A DNA stretch of 64,000 nt from JAEUIE01 sp035430005 (GTDB taxonomy: Bacteria; Planctomycetota; Planctomycetia; Gemmatales; HRBIN36): positions 13,905-77,904 of the forward strand of contig DAOMFV010000006.1 in NCBI GenBank assembly GCA_035430005.1, written 5' to 3'. The notes beneath the pieces were generated by a model. That model searched no databases, was not told the origin of the DNA, and saw only the letters and a list, made by a program, of their open reading frames with translations. The translations under genes were made by a program, and so were the position numbers. This document shows, one piece after another, positions 1-11,129 of this stretch; within the stretch, counting starts at the first letter, position 1; each line of letters starts with the position of its first letter.

Positions 1-125
1 TTGGCAAACAGATCAGCCCGGCTCAGATGACGGCTCTTGTCGAGTTCATGGCCAACCTGCGCCCGGCGGGAGTGCCAGCCGCAGAACCTGCCTCCAACCG
101 AACCAAGGTGAAGGAATACCCGTGA
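1..125 (+). CDS. C-terminal end of a cytochrome c-like protein (partial)
   Basis: An open frame enters from the left edge (first full codon at 3) and stops at TGA 123-125. The last 40 residues include SPAQMTALVEFMANLRPAG, which resembles the C-terminal helix of class I cytochromes c, followed by a short polar tail. The stop overlaps the GTG start of the next gene (122), so the two are probably translationally coupled. The heme motif would lie outside the window, so the family call is an inference from the tail and from the oxidase-assembly context. Confidence 0.5.
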   Translation, partial: GKQISPAQMTALVEFMANLRPAGVPAAEPASNRTKVKEYP

Positions 126-2425
126 GCCCAACGCTGGAAGCCTTCCTTCGTTCCTGGGCGTTCGATCCCTGGCTGACCGCGGGTCTGTTGATCACGGCGT
201 TGATTTATGTACGGGGCTGGCGGTTTCTGCATCGACGAGATCCCGAGCGCTGGCATAGTGGTTCACTCTCTGCATTCCTGGGCGGGCTGGCAGCGATCTA
301 TCTGGCGCTGGCATCTCCCATCGAGCCGTTTGCCGGGTTACTGCTCCAGGTTCACATGGTGCAGCATCTACTGTTAATGATGGTGGCCCCGCCGCTGTTG
401 TGGCTTGGCTCGCCGTTGTTCCCGATGCTGCGGGGCTTGCCGAGGGGTATTCGTATCTTTTGGGCAGCGCCGCTGCTGGCATCACCAGGGATGCGACGGT
501 TCTTCGGAATACTCACCCATCCACTGGCGGCTCTGCCCATCTATATCGGGGTAACTGGGCTGTGGCACATTCCGTCGATCTACGATCTGGCCATGCGGTC
601 GAACGGTTGGCATTATCTCCAACATCTTTCGTTCCTGTTCTCGGCGCTGCTATTCTGGTATCCCGTGGTGCGGCCCTACCCCAGCAGGCCACGGTGGTCG
701 TTATGGCTCCTCTTGCCGTACCTGTTTATCGCTGATGTCTTCAACACGGCCCTCTCGGCAGTGCTGACGTTCTCCGATCGGGTGATTTATTCCTACTACG
801 ATGAGGTGCCCCGACTCAGCAGGATCACAGCGCCCGAAGATCAAGCGACAGCGGGACTATTGATGTGGGTGCCTGGATCGATTGTCTTTCTGGTTCCGCT
901 ATTCGTGATCGGTACCCGACTGCTGTATGGAACATCGGTCGAGAAGGTAAGGAAGATCGTGCCCACCGGACTGAAGAGCAGACTCTCTTTGCCGCTCATC
1001 AACGATCAGGCTAATAGTTCATTGCCATTTGATCTGTTGCGTTTACCGCTGGTGGGTCGGTTCTTGAAGTGGCGTTATGCGCGGGTATGTCTGCAGCTTC
1101 CGATACTGTTGTTGGCAACTGCGATGATCTACGATGGCTTCACCGGGCCACAGTCCAGTCCGACGAACCTGGCTGGGGTATTGCCATGGATTCACTGGCG
1201 GGGCTTGCTCATCCTCGGTCTACTGGTGGCGGGGAACATCTTTTGCATGGGTTGCCCCTTTGTGCTACCTCGAACGTTGGCTCGCCAATGGATTCCGACC
1301 GGGTGGAATTGGCCGAGACCGCTGCGGAGCAAGTGGCTGGCCGTCATCCTCATAGTGGTTTTTCTGTGGGCGTATGAAGCGTTCTCCTTGTGGGATCGCC
1401 CATGGTGGACAGCATGCCTGGCCCTGGGCTACTTCGTCGCTGCCTTCGTGGTCGATAGCTTGTTCCGGGGTGGCACCTTCTGCAAGTACGTCTGCCCTAT
1501 TGGCCAGTTTAACTTCGTGCAGTCGCTGGCATCGCCGCTGGAGATGAAGGTGCGCGATCCAGCGATCTGCCAGACGTGCCAGACCAAGGACTGCATCCGA
1601 GGTCGTGATGGCATCCCTGGCTGCGAGCTGAATCTGTATCTGCCGAGGAAGGCGAGCAACATGGACTGCACGCTATGCCTGGATTGTGTGCATGGCTGTC
1701 CTCACGATAACATCATGCTGATGGCCGGGATGCCGGGGAAGGAACTATCCAGTGATCGACAGCGTTCGGGCGTTGGTCGCTGGAGTCGTCGCCCTGATAT
1801 CGCTGCGCTGATTCTGGTGCTGGTGTTCGGGGCATTTGCCAACGCGGCAGGGATGATCGGGCCGGTGGTGGAGGTGCAAGCGTGGTTAGCTGAACAGTTG
1901 GGCATCACTTCACCGCTGCTCGCCACCACCATCTTCTATCTGCTCGGTCTGATTGTGTTGCCGATAGCTCTTGTCGGTAGTGCGGCATGGACAAGTCGTC
2001 GATGGGGGCAACTCTCGAACAACACTTGGCAGCAGGCGACCCGGTATGCTTTCACATTTGTGCCGCTCGGCTTCGGCATGTGGCTGGCGCACTCTAGTTT
2101 TCATTTCTTGATGAGCTACGAGTCGATCCTTCCCGTCACACAACGCTTCGCCATTGACCTCGGCATCACGTGGATGGGCGCCCCCAACTGGAACTGCGCC
2201 TGTTGTGGCCCGATGGCAGCCTGGCAGTTGCCGCTGGAACTGTTCTTTCTTGACGTAGGGCTGCTGCTTTCGCTCTACGCTGGTTATCGATTGAGTATTT
2301 CACAAACGACCAACACAGCAAGCGCGCTCAAGACACTTACCCCCTGGGCGCTACTTATGCTGCTGTTGTTCATCACCGGAGTGTGGATTCTCTTTCAGCC
2401 GATGCAGATGCGGGGGATGTTGTGA
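122..2425 (+). CDS. CtaG (caa3 oxidase assembly) / NapH-CcoG-like ferredoxin fusion membrane protein
   Basis: 767 aa, GTG start overlapping the upstream stop. Residues about 1-280 form a polytopic Caa3_CtaG-type domain (HMVQHLLLMMVAPPLLWLG), a family needed for copper delivery to cytochrome c oxidase. The second half has more membrane spans and cysteine clusters seen in NapH/CcoG/NosR-type membrane ferredoxins: FCMGCP near 373, CKYVCP near 453, CQTCQTKDC near 482 and CTLCLDCVHGCP near 516, enough for two 4Fe-4S clusters. A further CACC motif lies near 690. The two halves are normally separate proteins. Fusion suggests coupled metal delivery and electron transfer to a nascent oxidase (inference). 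The next gene encodes a FixH/YtkA-like protein, which supports an oxidase-maturation role. The exact redox role is uncertain. Confidence 0.8.
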   Translation: MSPTLEAFLRSWAFDPWLTAGLLITALIYVRGWRFLHRRDPERWHSGSLSAFLGGLAAIYLALASPIEPFAGLLLQVHMVQHLLLMMVAPPLLWLGSPLFPMLRGLPRGIRIFWAAPLLASPGMRRFFGILTHPLAALPIYIGVTGLWHIPSIYDLAMRSNGWHYLQHLSFLFSALLFWYPVVRPYPSRPRWSLWLLLPYLFIADVFNTALSAVLTFSDRVIYSYYDEVPRLSRITAPEDQATAGLLMWVPGSIVFLVPLFVIGTRLLYGTSVEKVRKIVPTGLKSRLSLPLINDQANSSLPFDLLRLPLVGRFLKWRYARVCLQLPILLLATAMIYDGFTGPQSSPTNLAGVLPWIHWRGLLILGLLVAGNIFCMGCPFVLPRTLARQWIPTGWNWPRPLRSKWLAVILIVVFLWAYEAFSLWDRPWWTACLALGYFVAAFVVDSLFRGGTFCKYVCPIGQFNFVQSLASPLEMKVRDPAICQTCQTKDCIRGRDGIPGCELNLYLPRKASNMDCTLCLDCVHGCPHDNIMLMAGMPGKELSSDRQRSGVGRWSRRPDIAALILVLVFGAFANAAGMIGPVVEVQAWLAEQLGITSPLLATTIFYLLGLIVLPIALVGSAAWTSRRWGQLSNNTWQQATRYAFTFVPLGFGMWLAHSSFHFLMSYESILPVTQRFAIDLGITWMGAPNWNCACCGPMAAWQLPLELFFLDVGLLLSLYAGYRLSISQTTNTASALKTLTPWALLMLLLFITGVWILFQPMQMRGML

Positions 2426-2448
2426 ACCTAACACATGTTTGGCAAATC

Positions 2449-2546
2449 GTGGCAGGGGTCAGTCTGTACTCAGGCTGCCCCCTGCTTGTCGGCAACTGTA
2501 CTGCGCGTTCCGCAGGGGGCAACGGAGTACCGTTGACCCCTGCCAC
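2449..2546 (-). repeat. 98-bp palindromic doublet element, copy A (reverse orientation)
   Basis: The ends are a perfect 13-bp inverted repeat (GTGGCAGGGGTCA / TGACCCCTGCCAC). Two hairpins lie inside: 2453-2484 (32 nt) and 2513-2542 (30 nt). The reverse complement of this copy aligns end to end with copies B (17791-17888) and C (30598-30695), where the 30-nt hairpin comes first. It lies between two plus-strand genes and would fall inside the next reading frame if that frame were started at 2383, which argues for the later start at 2575. Confidence 0.85.
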
Positions 2547-2574
2547 GGCTTCGGCACTGCGGCAATATCTGGTC

Positions 2575-3054
2575 ATGCTAGCCGTCCTCTGTAGCACAGT
2601 AGCCATCCATGCCGATGGAGGCACAGTACGGTTGCGAGAGCGGGTAGGGCCGTATCAGGTGACGGTCTTTTCCTCACCAACGCCGTTTCGTGCCGGGGCT
2701 GTCGATGTCAGTGTGCTGCTGCAGGATGTTGGTACGGGGGAAACTGTTACGAATGCTCAAGTCATGGTACGGCTGACGGAACGAGCTTCCCGCCGTGTGC
2801 TGGAACAGCGGGCTACTTCGGAGGCGGCGACCAACAAACTCTATCAGGCTGCGGTATTCATACTTCCCGAGCCGGGCTGGTGGGACGTGGAGTTTTTGAT
2901 CGACGGAGTGAAGGTTCACTTCGCCATCGAAGCCGATCAAGCGTTGCCTCGCTGGCAGGAGCTTTGGTATTGGTATTGCTGGCCGGCGCTGGCGGTGGTT
3001 CTTTTTGGGGTCCATCAGGTGTTGATACGGAGAAGGCATGGCAAGTGGAGATAG
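2575..3054 (+). CDS. FixH/YtkA-like small membrane-anchored protein
   Basis: 159 aa from ATG 2575. The frame is open back to 2383, but that stretch is the 98-bp repeat, so 2575 is preferred; it gives an N-terminal hydrophobic signal (MLAVLCSTVAIHA). The middle looks like an immunoglobulin-like beta domain (GPYQVTVFSSPTPFRAGAVD, then PGWWDVEFLIDG), as in YtkA/FixH-type proteins. A C-terminal transmembrane helix (about 130-150) ends in a basic tail (RRRHGKWR). It follows the CtaG-ferredoxin fusion and may take part in oxidase or copper handling (inference). Family assignment is moderate. Confidence 0.6.
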   Translation: MLAVLCSTVAIHADGGTVRLRERVGPYQVTVFSSPTPFRAGAVDVSVLLQDVGTGETVTNAQVMVRLTERASRRVLEQRATSEAATNKLYQAAVFILPEPGWWDVEFLIDGVKVHFAIEADQALPRWQELWYWYCWPALAVVLFGVHQVLIRRRHGKWR

Positions 3055-3059
3055 TGCAA

Positions 3060-3107
3060 TGCTCCCCCTCACCCCCAACCCCTCTCCCTCCGGGGGAGAG
3101 GGGAGCA
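3060..3107. terminator. GC-rich nested palindrome (CCCTCTCCC-type repeat), likely bidirectional terminator
   Basis: Outer arms TGCTCCC (3060-3066) and GGGAGCA (3101-3107) enclose inner arms CCCCTCTCCC (3079-3088) and GGGAGAGGGG (3094-3103). It sits in the 55-bp gap between two convergent genes. Related sequences occur at 32187-32231 and, degraded, at 21722-21741. This belongs to the dispersed CCCTCTCCC...GGGAGAGGG repeats seen in many bacterial genomes. Confidence 0.6.
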
Positions 3108-3109
3108 AA

Positions 3110-5752
<2,643 letters not shown>

Positions 5753-5932
5753 CGGCACTTCCATCAACTCGTCAGACCATGAGTCCGGTATGTTACCATC
5801 ATCAGCGGCAGGTGCCAGCTAATCCCCATTTGAACATCAGGTTCACTGATTTTGCTGCTGACACGGCATCTGGCGCGTGCTACCATCCTACGTAAGGTTG
5901 AAACAGGCCTGCCAACTCCATCGTGGTATAGC

Positions 5933-7774
5933 ATGCGTTCCTCTCCCCGTTGCATTGTCTACTGTAGCATCATCGTTGCGCTCACCCTGGCTATCATGAC
6001 GCCAGAGATTGGCCGTGCGGCCCGACCGAAAGATGATCGAGCCATTTCTTCGTCTGACTGGCCGATGTACAACCAGAACGTGGCCGGTTGGCGGTTCAAT
6101 TCCGGCGAAAAAGCACTCAGCCCGCTGACAGTTGGCAAGCTCGAAGAGAAGTGGAGCTTTCCCCCTGCCGGCTCCAAGGAGACCATCGGCGTCGTTCATG
6201 CCACGCCTACGGTCGTTGCGGGCGAGGTCTACTTTGGCACGGCGACACAGCCGGCCTTCTACAAACTCGCTCCCGATGGAAAGCTTCGCTGGGTCTATCG
6301 CAATACTGTTCGTCGAGCGCTACCAGGAGCATCGAATGAACCCTCAGGCTCATCTGAAGCAGACAAGCTGCGCAGCGCGGCAGAGGGCGGCATCTTCGGC
6401 TCAGCCCTGGTCGCCGATGGAGCTGTCTACTTTGCCGATACCGGCGGCATGATCTATTGCCTTGATGCGGCATCGGGAGCTGAGCGATGGAAGGTCGATT
6501 GCCGGGCACCGACGTTTCCGAATGCTCACTGGAATAATCTGCTGATGGCTTCTCCCATCATGGCCGGTGATAAAGTCGTCTTCGCCGGCGGCACCCTCGA
6601 GCAACTCTTCGCTGGCACAGCTGCCTACGCCGGCAGCACCGGACGCGGCTTTGTGATCGCTCTTGAACCGAAGACGGGCAAGCTCCTCTGGAAGCACGAT
6701 GTCGGCCCCAAGCCGGAGAAGCTTGATCCCCCCGTTGTCATCGAAACCGCATGGGGCAAGTACAAGTTTGCTTATGGCCCGGCATCAAGCAGCGTCTGGT
6801 GTACTCCTTCGTACGATGCCGAGAGCAACATGCTCTTCTTTGGCACCGATGTGAACACAGCGCCTCGACAGCCTACGGTAGACAACCCGAACCTGCATAC
6901 GGAAGACACCTGTGCCATTGCTGCCCTGGATGCAGCTACGGGAGTTCGCAAGTGGAACACGCAGATCAATCCTGGCGACGTCTGGACGAACGCCATGCGG
7001 GCTTACGATCCCAAGACGGGGTTGTACAAGGACGCCTCCATCGGCGATACACCTAAGATCTTCATGACCGAGGTAGACGGCAAACTGACGAAGGTCGTCG
7101 GGGCCGGCTGCAAGAACGGCGGTTTCTATGTGCTGCGAGCCGACAACGGTAAGCTCGTCAAACACACTCCAGTGTATACCGGCCCGCCCACGCATCCACC
7201 CGCCAAGCACGATCCTCGTGTGCTGGCTCTCCCCAGCCCGATCGGCGGACTCCAAACCGGCTGTGCCACCGATGGTAAAACCATCTTCACCAACGGCATC
7301 GACGCGGTGCGCATCTGCACGCAAGGCAGCGCCTACTCGCTGGGACAGTTACCCACCGGTGGACGGGTGACAGCCACTTCAGTCGATCTGGCCAATGAAC
7401 TTTGGCGACATGAACGACCGAAGATCGCGGAGATCGGCGGCAAGCCCGGCAGACCGATGTATCGTGATGTAGGGGATCCTGTTGCTTCGGGCATCGCTGT
7501 CGGCAACGGCGTCGCCTATTTCACCACGGCCAGCAGCGGCAAGCTGATCGCACTCGATGCCGGCACGGGCACTGTCCTTAAGGAAATAGAACTGGGACCG
7601 ATATTTGCAGGGCCATCATTATCGCGGGGCAGAGTCTACGTGGGCGGAGGCAACACGCTATTCAGTTCCAACCCGCTGGAGAGTTTCTTTCCCAAGAAGT
7701 ATACCGGCAGCGTCCGATGTTTTGGATTGCCTGGCGAAGATGAGGTCGATAGACTCGGCAAGCAGAGAAACTAG
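5933..7774 (+). CDS. PQQ-dependent alcohol dehydrogenase-like beta-propeller protein
   Basis: 613 aa from ATG 5933, chosen because it puts a basic-hydrophobic signal peptide (MRSSPRCIVYCSIIVALTLA) at the N-terminus; the frame is open back to 5852. The mature start DWPMYNQNVAGWRFNS matches the first tryptophan-docking blade of PQQ dehydrogenases, followed by repeated blades (YFADTGGMIYCLDAASGAERW, CAIAALDAATGVRKWNT) across the length. Such periplasmic enzymes oxidise alcohols, aldehydes or sugars and pass electrons to cytochrome c. No heme motif is present, but a hexaheme cytochrome is encoded downstream. It is the first gene of an apparent operon, with 32 bp to the next. It could instead be a structural propeller; catalytic residues were not verified. 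Confidence 0.7.
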   Translation: MRSSPRCIVYCSIIVALTLAIMTPEIGRAARPKDDRAISSSDWPMYNQNVAGWRFNSGEKALSPLTVGKLEEKWSFPPAGSKETIGVVHATPTVVAGEVYFGTATQPAFYKLAPDGKLRWVYRNTVRRALPGASNEPSGSSEADKLRSAAEGGIFGSALVADGAVYFADTGGMIYCLDAASGAERWKVDCRAPTFPNAHWNNLLMASPIMAGDKVVFAGGTLEQLFAGTAAYAGSTGRGFVIALEPKTGKLLWKHDVGPKPEKLDPPVVIETAWGKYKFAYGPASSSVWCTPSYDAESNMLFFGTDVNTAPRQPTVDNPNLHTEDTCAIAALDAATGVRKWNTQINPGDVWTNAMRAYDPKTGLYKDASIGDTPKIFMTEVDGKLTKVVGAGCKNGGFYVLRADNGKLVKHTPVYTGPPTHPPAKHDPRVLALPSPIGGLQTGCATDGKTIFTNGIDAVRICTQGSAYSLGQLPTGGRVTATSVDLANELWRHERPKIAEIGGKPGRPMYRDVGDPVASGIAVGNGVAYFTTASSGKLIALDAGTGTVLKEIELGPIFAGPSLSRGRVYVGGGNTLFSSNPLESFFPKKYTGSVRCFGLPGEDEVDRLGKQRN

Positions 7775-7806
7775 CTGGGACATCGAGGTTTCTGAGGAGA
7801 TGTGCG

Positions 7807-9582
7807 ATGCGAACCGTATATTGGTGTGCCGCCGGATTATTGGCGTGCGTCTCACTCGTGCCATTGGAAACAACATGGTCACAAGAGACTGGCCCGGCGA
7901 AAGCCGATAGCAAGGCCAAGAAGACCGCAACGCTGCGACGGGTGCCAAACTTCGTATTGCCCAATGCATCCGGCAAACAGGCGGCACTGGCCGACTATGC
8001 CGATGCCAAGGTTGTGGTCCTGGTTTTCATGGGCACCAAGTGCCCGGTGAGCAACGCACTGATTCCCGATCTGAATGACCTTCAGAAGCGATATGGCGAC
8101 AAGCAGGTACAGGTGGTTGGTATCAACGCCAATCCCGCTGATACCAGTGATGCCATTGTCAGGCACGTCAAGGAATACAGCGTCGGCTTCCCCGTGCTGG
8201 TCGATAAGGAACAACTGGCTCTCGATCTGACCGGGGCTCAGCGAACTCCTGAAGCGGTGGTGCTCGATCATCGCCATCAGATACGCTATCGTGGCCGCAT
8301 CAACGACCGAGTGGGGACTGATTACAAACGGGAAAAGGCCAACAAGAGCGAGGTGGAAGACGCCGTCAAGGAATTGCTAGCGGGCAAGGATGTGACTGTC
8401 GCCGAGGCGGGTGCCCAAGGCTGCCTGATTACCCGCGCCTCGAAACTGAAAGAACTGGGCCCGATCACTTACGCCAAACATGTCGCCCCGATCTTGCAGA
8501 ATCGCTGTGCCGAGTGTCATCACGCAGGCACCGCTGCTCCGTTTGCCTTGATGACCTACGACGAAGCCCGTGACTATTCAGCCATGATGAAAGAAGTGAT
8601 TGTACAGAGGAAGATGCCACCCTGGGGCGCTGACCCACGACATAGCACCTTTACCAACGACTTGCGCATGACCAAGAATGAGATCGATACCGTGGTAGCC
8701 TGGATCGACGCCGGCACCCCGATGGGCGACAAGAACGACTTGCCCCAACCCCGAGTCTTCAACTCTGACGGCTGGCTGATCGGCAAGCCCGATGTCATCT
8801 TCAAGTTACCCAAAGAAGTAACGGTGCAGGCGACAGGTACGGTGGAGTACCAGTACTTCGTTACGCCGACGAACTTCAAGGAAGACATGTGGATACAGGC
8901 TTCTGAGGCTCGACCGACCAATCGTGCGGCAGTGCATCACATCATCGCCTTTATTCGTGAAAAGGGTAGCGAGGAAATGCAAAAGCTGCCACTCATGGCA
9001 GGCTTTGCTCCCGGTGAAGAACCAGCCGTCTATCCCCAAGGGATTGGCTTCAAGGTTCCCGCCGGCGCGGAGATCGTCTGGCAAATCCATTACACGCCGA
9101 CCGGCAAAGTCGAGAAGGACCGATCTGAAGTCGGCCTCATCTTCTGCAAGGAACCGCCCAGGCAGGAACTCAAGGGTGGCGGCGTGTTCAATTTCCGCTT
9201 TGTCATACCCCCCGGCGCTTCCAGCCATCGTGAGGTGGCGGAATTGGAGTTCAAGACCGATGTCGAGCTGATGACGCTCATGCCGCACATGCACCTGCGT
9301 GGCAAGGCTTTCCGCTACACCGCCAACTACCCCGATGGCAGGAAGCAAGTCCTGCTCAATGTACCCGATTACGATTTCAACTGGCAGCATATCTACCGGT
9401 TCAACAAGCCGATTGCCTTCCCCAAAGGGACTGTGCTGGAGTGTGTGGCCCACTTCGATAATTCAGCCGACAATCCTGCCAACCCCGATCCCAAGAAGAC
9501 AGTGCGCTGGGGCGATCAGACGTGGGAAGAGATGATGATCGGCTGGTACACTTATGTCGAGGTGCCTGCAGCGACGAAATAG
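7807..9582 (+). CDS. Redoxin - cytochrome c - copper type II monooxygenase-like fusion protein
   Basis: 591 aa. It has an N-terminal signal peptide (MRTVYWCAAGLLACVSLVPL). Residues about 30-190 form a redoxin/AhpC-TSA-like domain with GTKCPVSN (Cys near 79) and no second CxxC cysteine. A single c-type heme site, CAECHHAG, lies near 234 in a planctomycete-type cytochrome segment (APILQNRCAECHH, then KMPPWGADP). The C-terminal half resembles the copper type II ascorbate-dependent monooxygenase fold, with AVHHIIAFI near 378 and MPHMHLRGK near 492 as candidate copper ligands. It is exported. The order redoxin, heme, copper domain recurs in planctomycetes. Its substrate is unknown. The operon suggests electron flow with the PQQ protein and the hexaheme cytochrome. 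Confidence 0.75.
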   Translation: MRTVYWCAAGLLACVSLVPLETTWSQETGPAKADSKAKKTATLRRVPNFVLPNASGKQAALADYADAKVVVLVFMGTKCPVSNALIPDLNDLQKRYGDKQVQVVGINANPADTSDAIVRHVKEYSVGFPVLVDKEQLALDLTGAQRTPEAVVLDHRHQIRYRGRINDRVGTDYKREKANKSEVEDAVKELLAGKDVTVAEAGAQGCLITRASKLKELGPITYAKHVAPILQNRCAECHHAGTAAPFALMTYDEARDYSAMMKEVIVQRKMPPWGADPRHSTFTNDLRMTKNEIDTVVAWIDAGTPMGDKNDLPQPRVFNSDGWLIGKPDVIFKLPKEVTVQATGTVEYQYFVTPTNFKEDMWIQASEARPTNRAAVHHIIAFIREKGSEEMQKLPLMAGFAPGEEPAVYPQGIGFKVPAGAEIVWQIHYTPTGKVEKDRSEVGLIFCKEPPRQELKGGGVFNFRFVIPPGASSHREVAELEFKTDVELMTLMPHMHLRGKAFRYTANYPDGRKQVLLNVPDYDFNWQHIYRFNKPIAFPKGTVLECVAHFDNSADNPANPDPKKTVRWGDQTWEEMMIGWYTYVEVPAATK

Positions 9583-9608
9583 CGACTCATACACCCTAGG
9601 AGAGCATC

Positions 9609-11129
9609 ATGTGGGTTCCCAAATGGCAGCGAGACAAAGCCAAAGGGGTCGATTCCCCGATGCCGACGCAAGTTGTCTCCAATGAAGAGTTCATCCCCCG
9701 GCCCCAGAACGCCCAGCAGAAGAAGGTCGAGTCGCTGATCGGCTCGATGGCTGACGAAAACTCCAAAGCGCTCGGCATGGACCGTCGAACGTACCTGGCC
9801 AGCTCAATGGGCCTGGCTGCCGCCTTTCTGGCGCAGAACAAGGTCTATGGCAACTATTGGGATGTGGACCCCGTCGAAACGCTCGAGGCCGACGCTGTCG
9901 AAGAGAAGTGGCCCAAGGGCGAGTACTTCATCATCGACGTGCAAGCCCACTTCACCAACGGGCTGGCTCTCGGCTTCCGTAACATGGAATCGTTCCGCAA
10001 TATGGGATTCAAGCTCAAAGAGAATGCCGAGGCTTACGCTTTCCCCAACTTCATCAAGGAAATGTACTTCGACAGCGAAACGAGCATGGTGGTCATCTCC
10101 GGCGTGCCGGGCAAGGAAAACACCCGTGATGCCAAGGGCAACGTGCTTGAAGGGGCGGCTCGTACCCCGGGTATCGAAGGCAAAATCCTCCCGAGTTGGG
10201 TAATGGCCGAACGTCGGCAGGAAATCAACGATCTCGCCGGCAGCCAACGGGCGTTGGCTCAGGGCAACTGCGCTCCCAATCATTACTGGGACAAGAAAAA
10301 CAACAAGCCCGATCACACTGCCCTATTTGAGCAGATGGAACGGGAAGTGCAGAAGTATAAGATCGATTCGTGGAAGTGGTACTGCCACACCGATCCGGGC
10401 CGTTCGGGCAACGGGTTCAAGCTCGATGACGAGAAGCTGACCTATCCCTTCTATGAAAAGTCCAAGCAGTTAGGCATGAAGCGGTTCAGCGTCCACAAGG
10501 GCTACGCATCCCAGTCGAGAACTCTGGGGCACCTGGCCAGCCCGGCTGATATCGAGAAGGCCGCCAAGGATCACCCCGACATCACCTTCATCATCTATCA
10601 CTCGGCTATGAAGCACGATCCCGGTGAACTGCAGTTCAAGGAGAAGGGTTACTACGACCCGACAACCGGCGACTTTGCCTGGCACGACATCCTCATGCAG
10701 ATCAAGCAGCGCAACCCGAAGATGGACAACGTCTACTGCGAGATCGGCTCGGCATTCGGCAGCCTGGCGATTGCCCACCCTGAGATGTGCATGCACTTGA
10801 TCGGCAAGAACATCAAGTACTACGGCGTGGATCGAGTGCTGTGGGGCACCGATTGCCTGTGGTGGGGTTCGCCACAATGGGTGATCGACCTGATGAAACG
10901 CTTCCAGATTTCTGATGAGCTGTGCGAGAAGTTCGGTTACAAGAAGCTTAGCAAGGATGACAAGACGAAGATCTTCGGCCTCAATGCCGCCAGAATCTAT
11001 GGCATTGATGTGAATACCAAGCGGAGCGCTCTGCCCAAGGATGCACTCAGCAAGCTGAAAGTAACCTACCTGGATGAAGGCGGCATGCGTACCAACGCTG
11101 CCTATGGCTGGGTGCGCGACAATGCCTGA
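9609..11129 (+). CDS. Amidohydrolase-2 family TIM-barrel protein with internal Tat-like motif
   Basis: 506 aa, ATG 9609 with AGGAGAG just upstream. A 56-residue polar extension precedes a twin-arginine-like signal (DRRTYLASSMGLAAAFLA, about 57-75). The barrel then follows: IIDVQAHF near 107, FSVHKGYAS, IIYHSAMKHD, DRVLWGTDCLWWG and a final NAARIYGIDV, the layout of amidohydrolase-2/ACMSD-like metal-dependent hydrolases and decarboxylases. The usual first DxHxH metal motif reads DVQAH, with Gln in place of the first His. It sits between the copper-monooxygenase-like protein and the cytochrome and may act on the product of that oxidation (inference). Substrate not recognisable. Confidence 0.75.
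   Translation: MWVPKWQRDKAKGVDSPMPTQVVSNEEFIPRPQNAQQKKVESLIGSMADENSKALGMDRRTYLASSMGLAAAFLAQNKVYGNYWDVDPVETLEADAVEEKWPKGEYFIIDVQAHFTNGLALGFRNMESFRNMGFKLKENAEAYAFPNFIKEMYFDSETSMVVISGVPGKENTRDAKGNVLEGAARTPGIEGKILPSWVMAERRQEINDLAGSQRALAQGNCAPNHYWDKKNNKPDHTALFEQMEREVQKYKIDSWKWYCHTDPGRSGNGFKLDDEKLTYPFYEKSKQLGMKRFSVHKGYASQSRTLGHLASPADIEKAAKDHPDITFIIYHSAMKHDPGELQFKEKGYYDPTTGDFAWHDILMQIKQRNPKMDNVYCEIGSAFGSLAIAHPEMCMHLIGKNIKYYGVDRVLWGTDCLWWGSPQWVIDLMKRFQISDELCEKFGYKKLSKDDKTKIFGLNAARIYGIDVNTKRSALPKDALSKLKVTYLDEGGMRTNAAYGWVRDNA

Noticed and set aside
2383..2574. N-terminal extension of the FixH/YtkA-like gene
   Set aside because: The extension is translated from the 98-bp palindromic repeat, and a signal peptide begins at the later ATG 2575.
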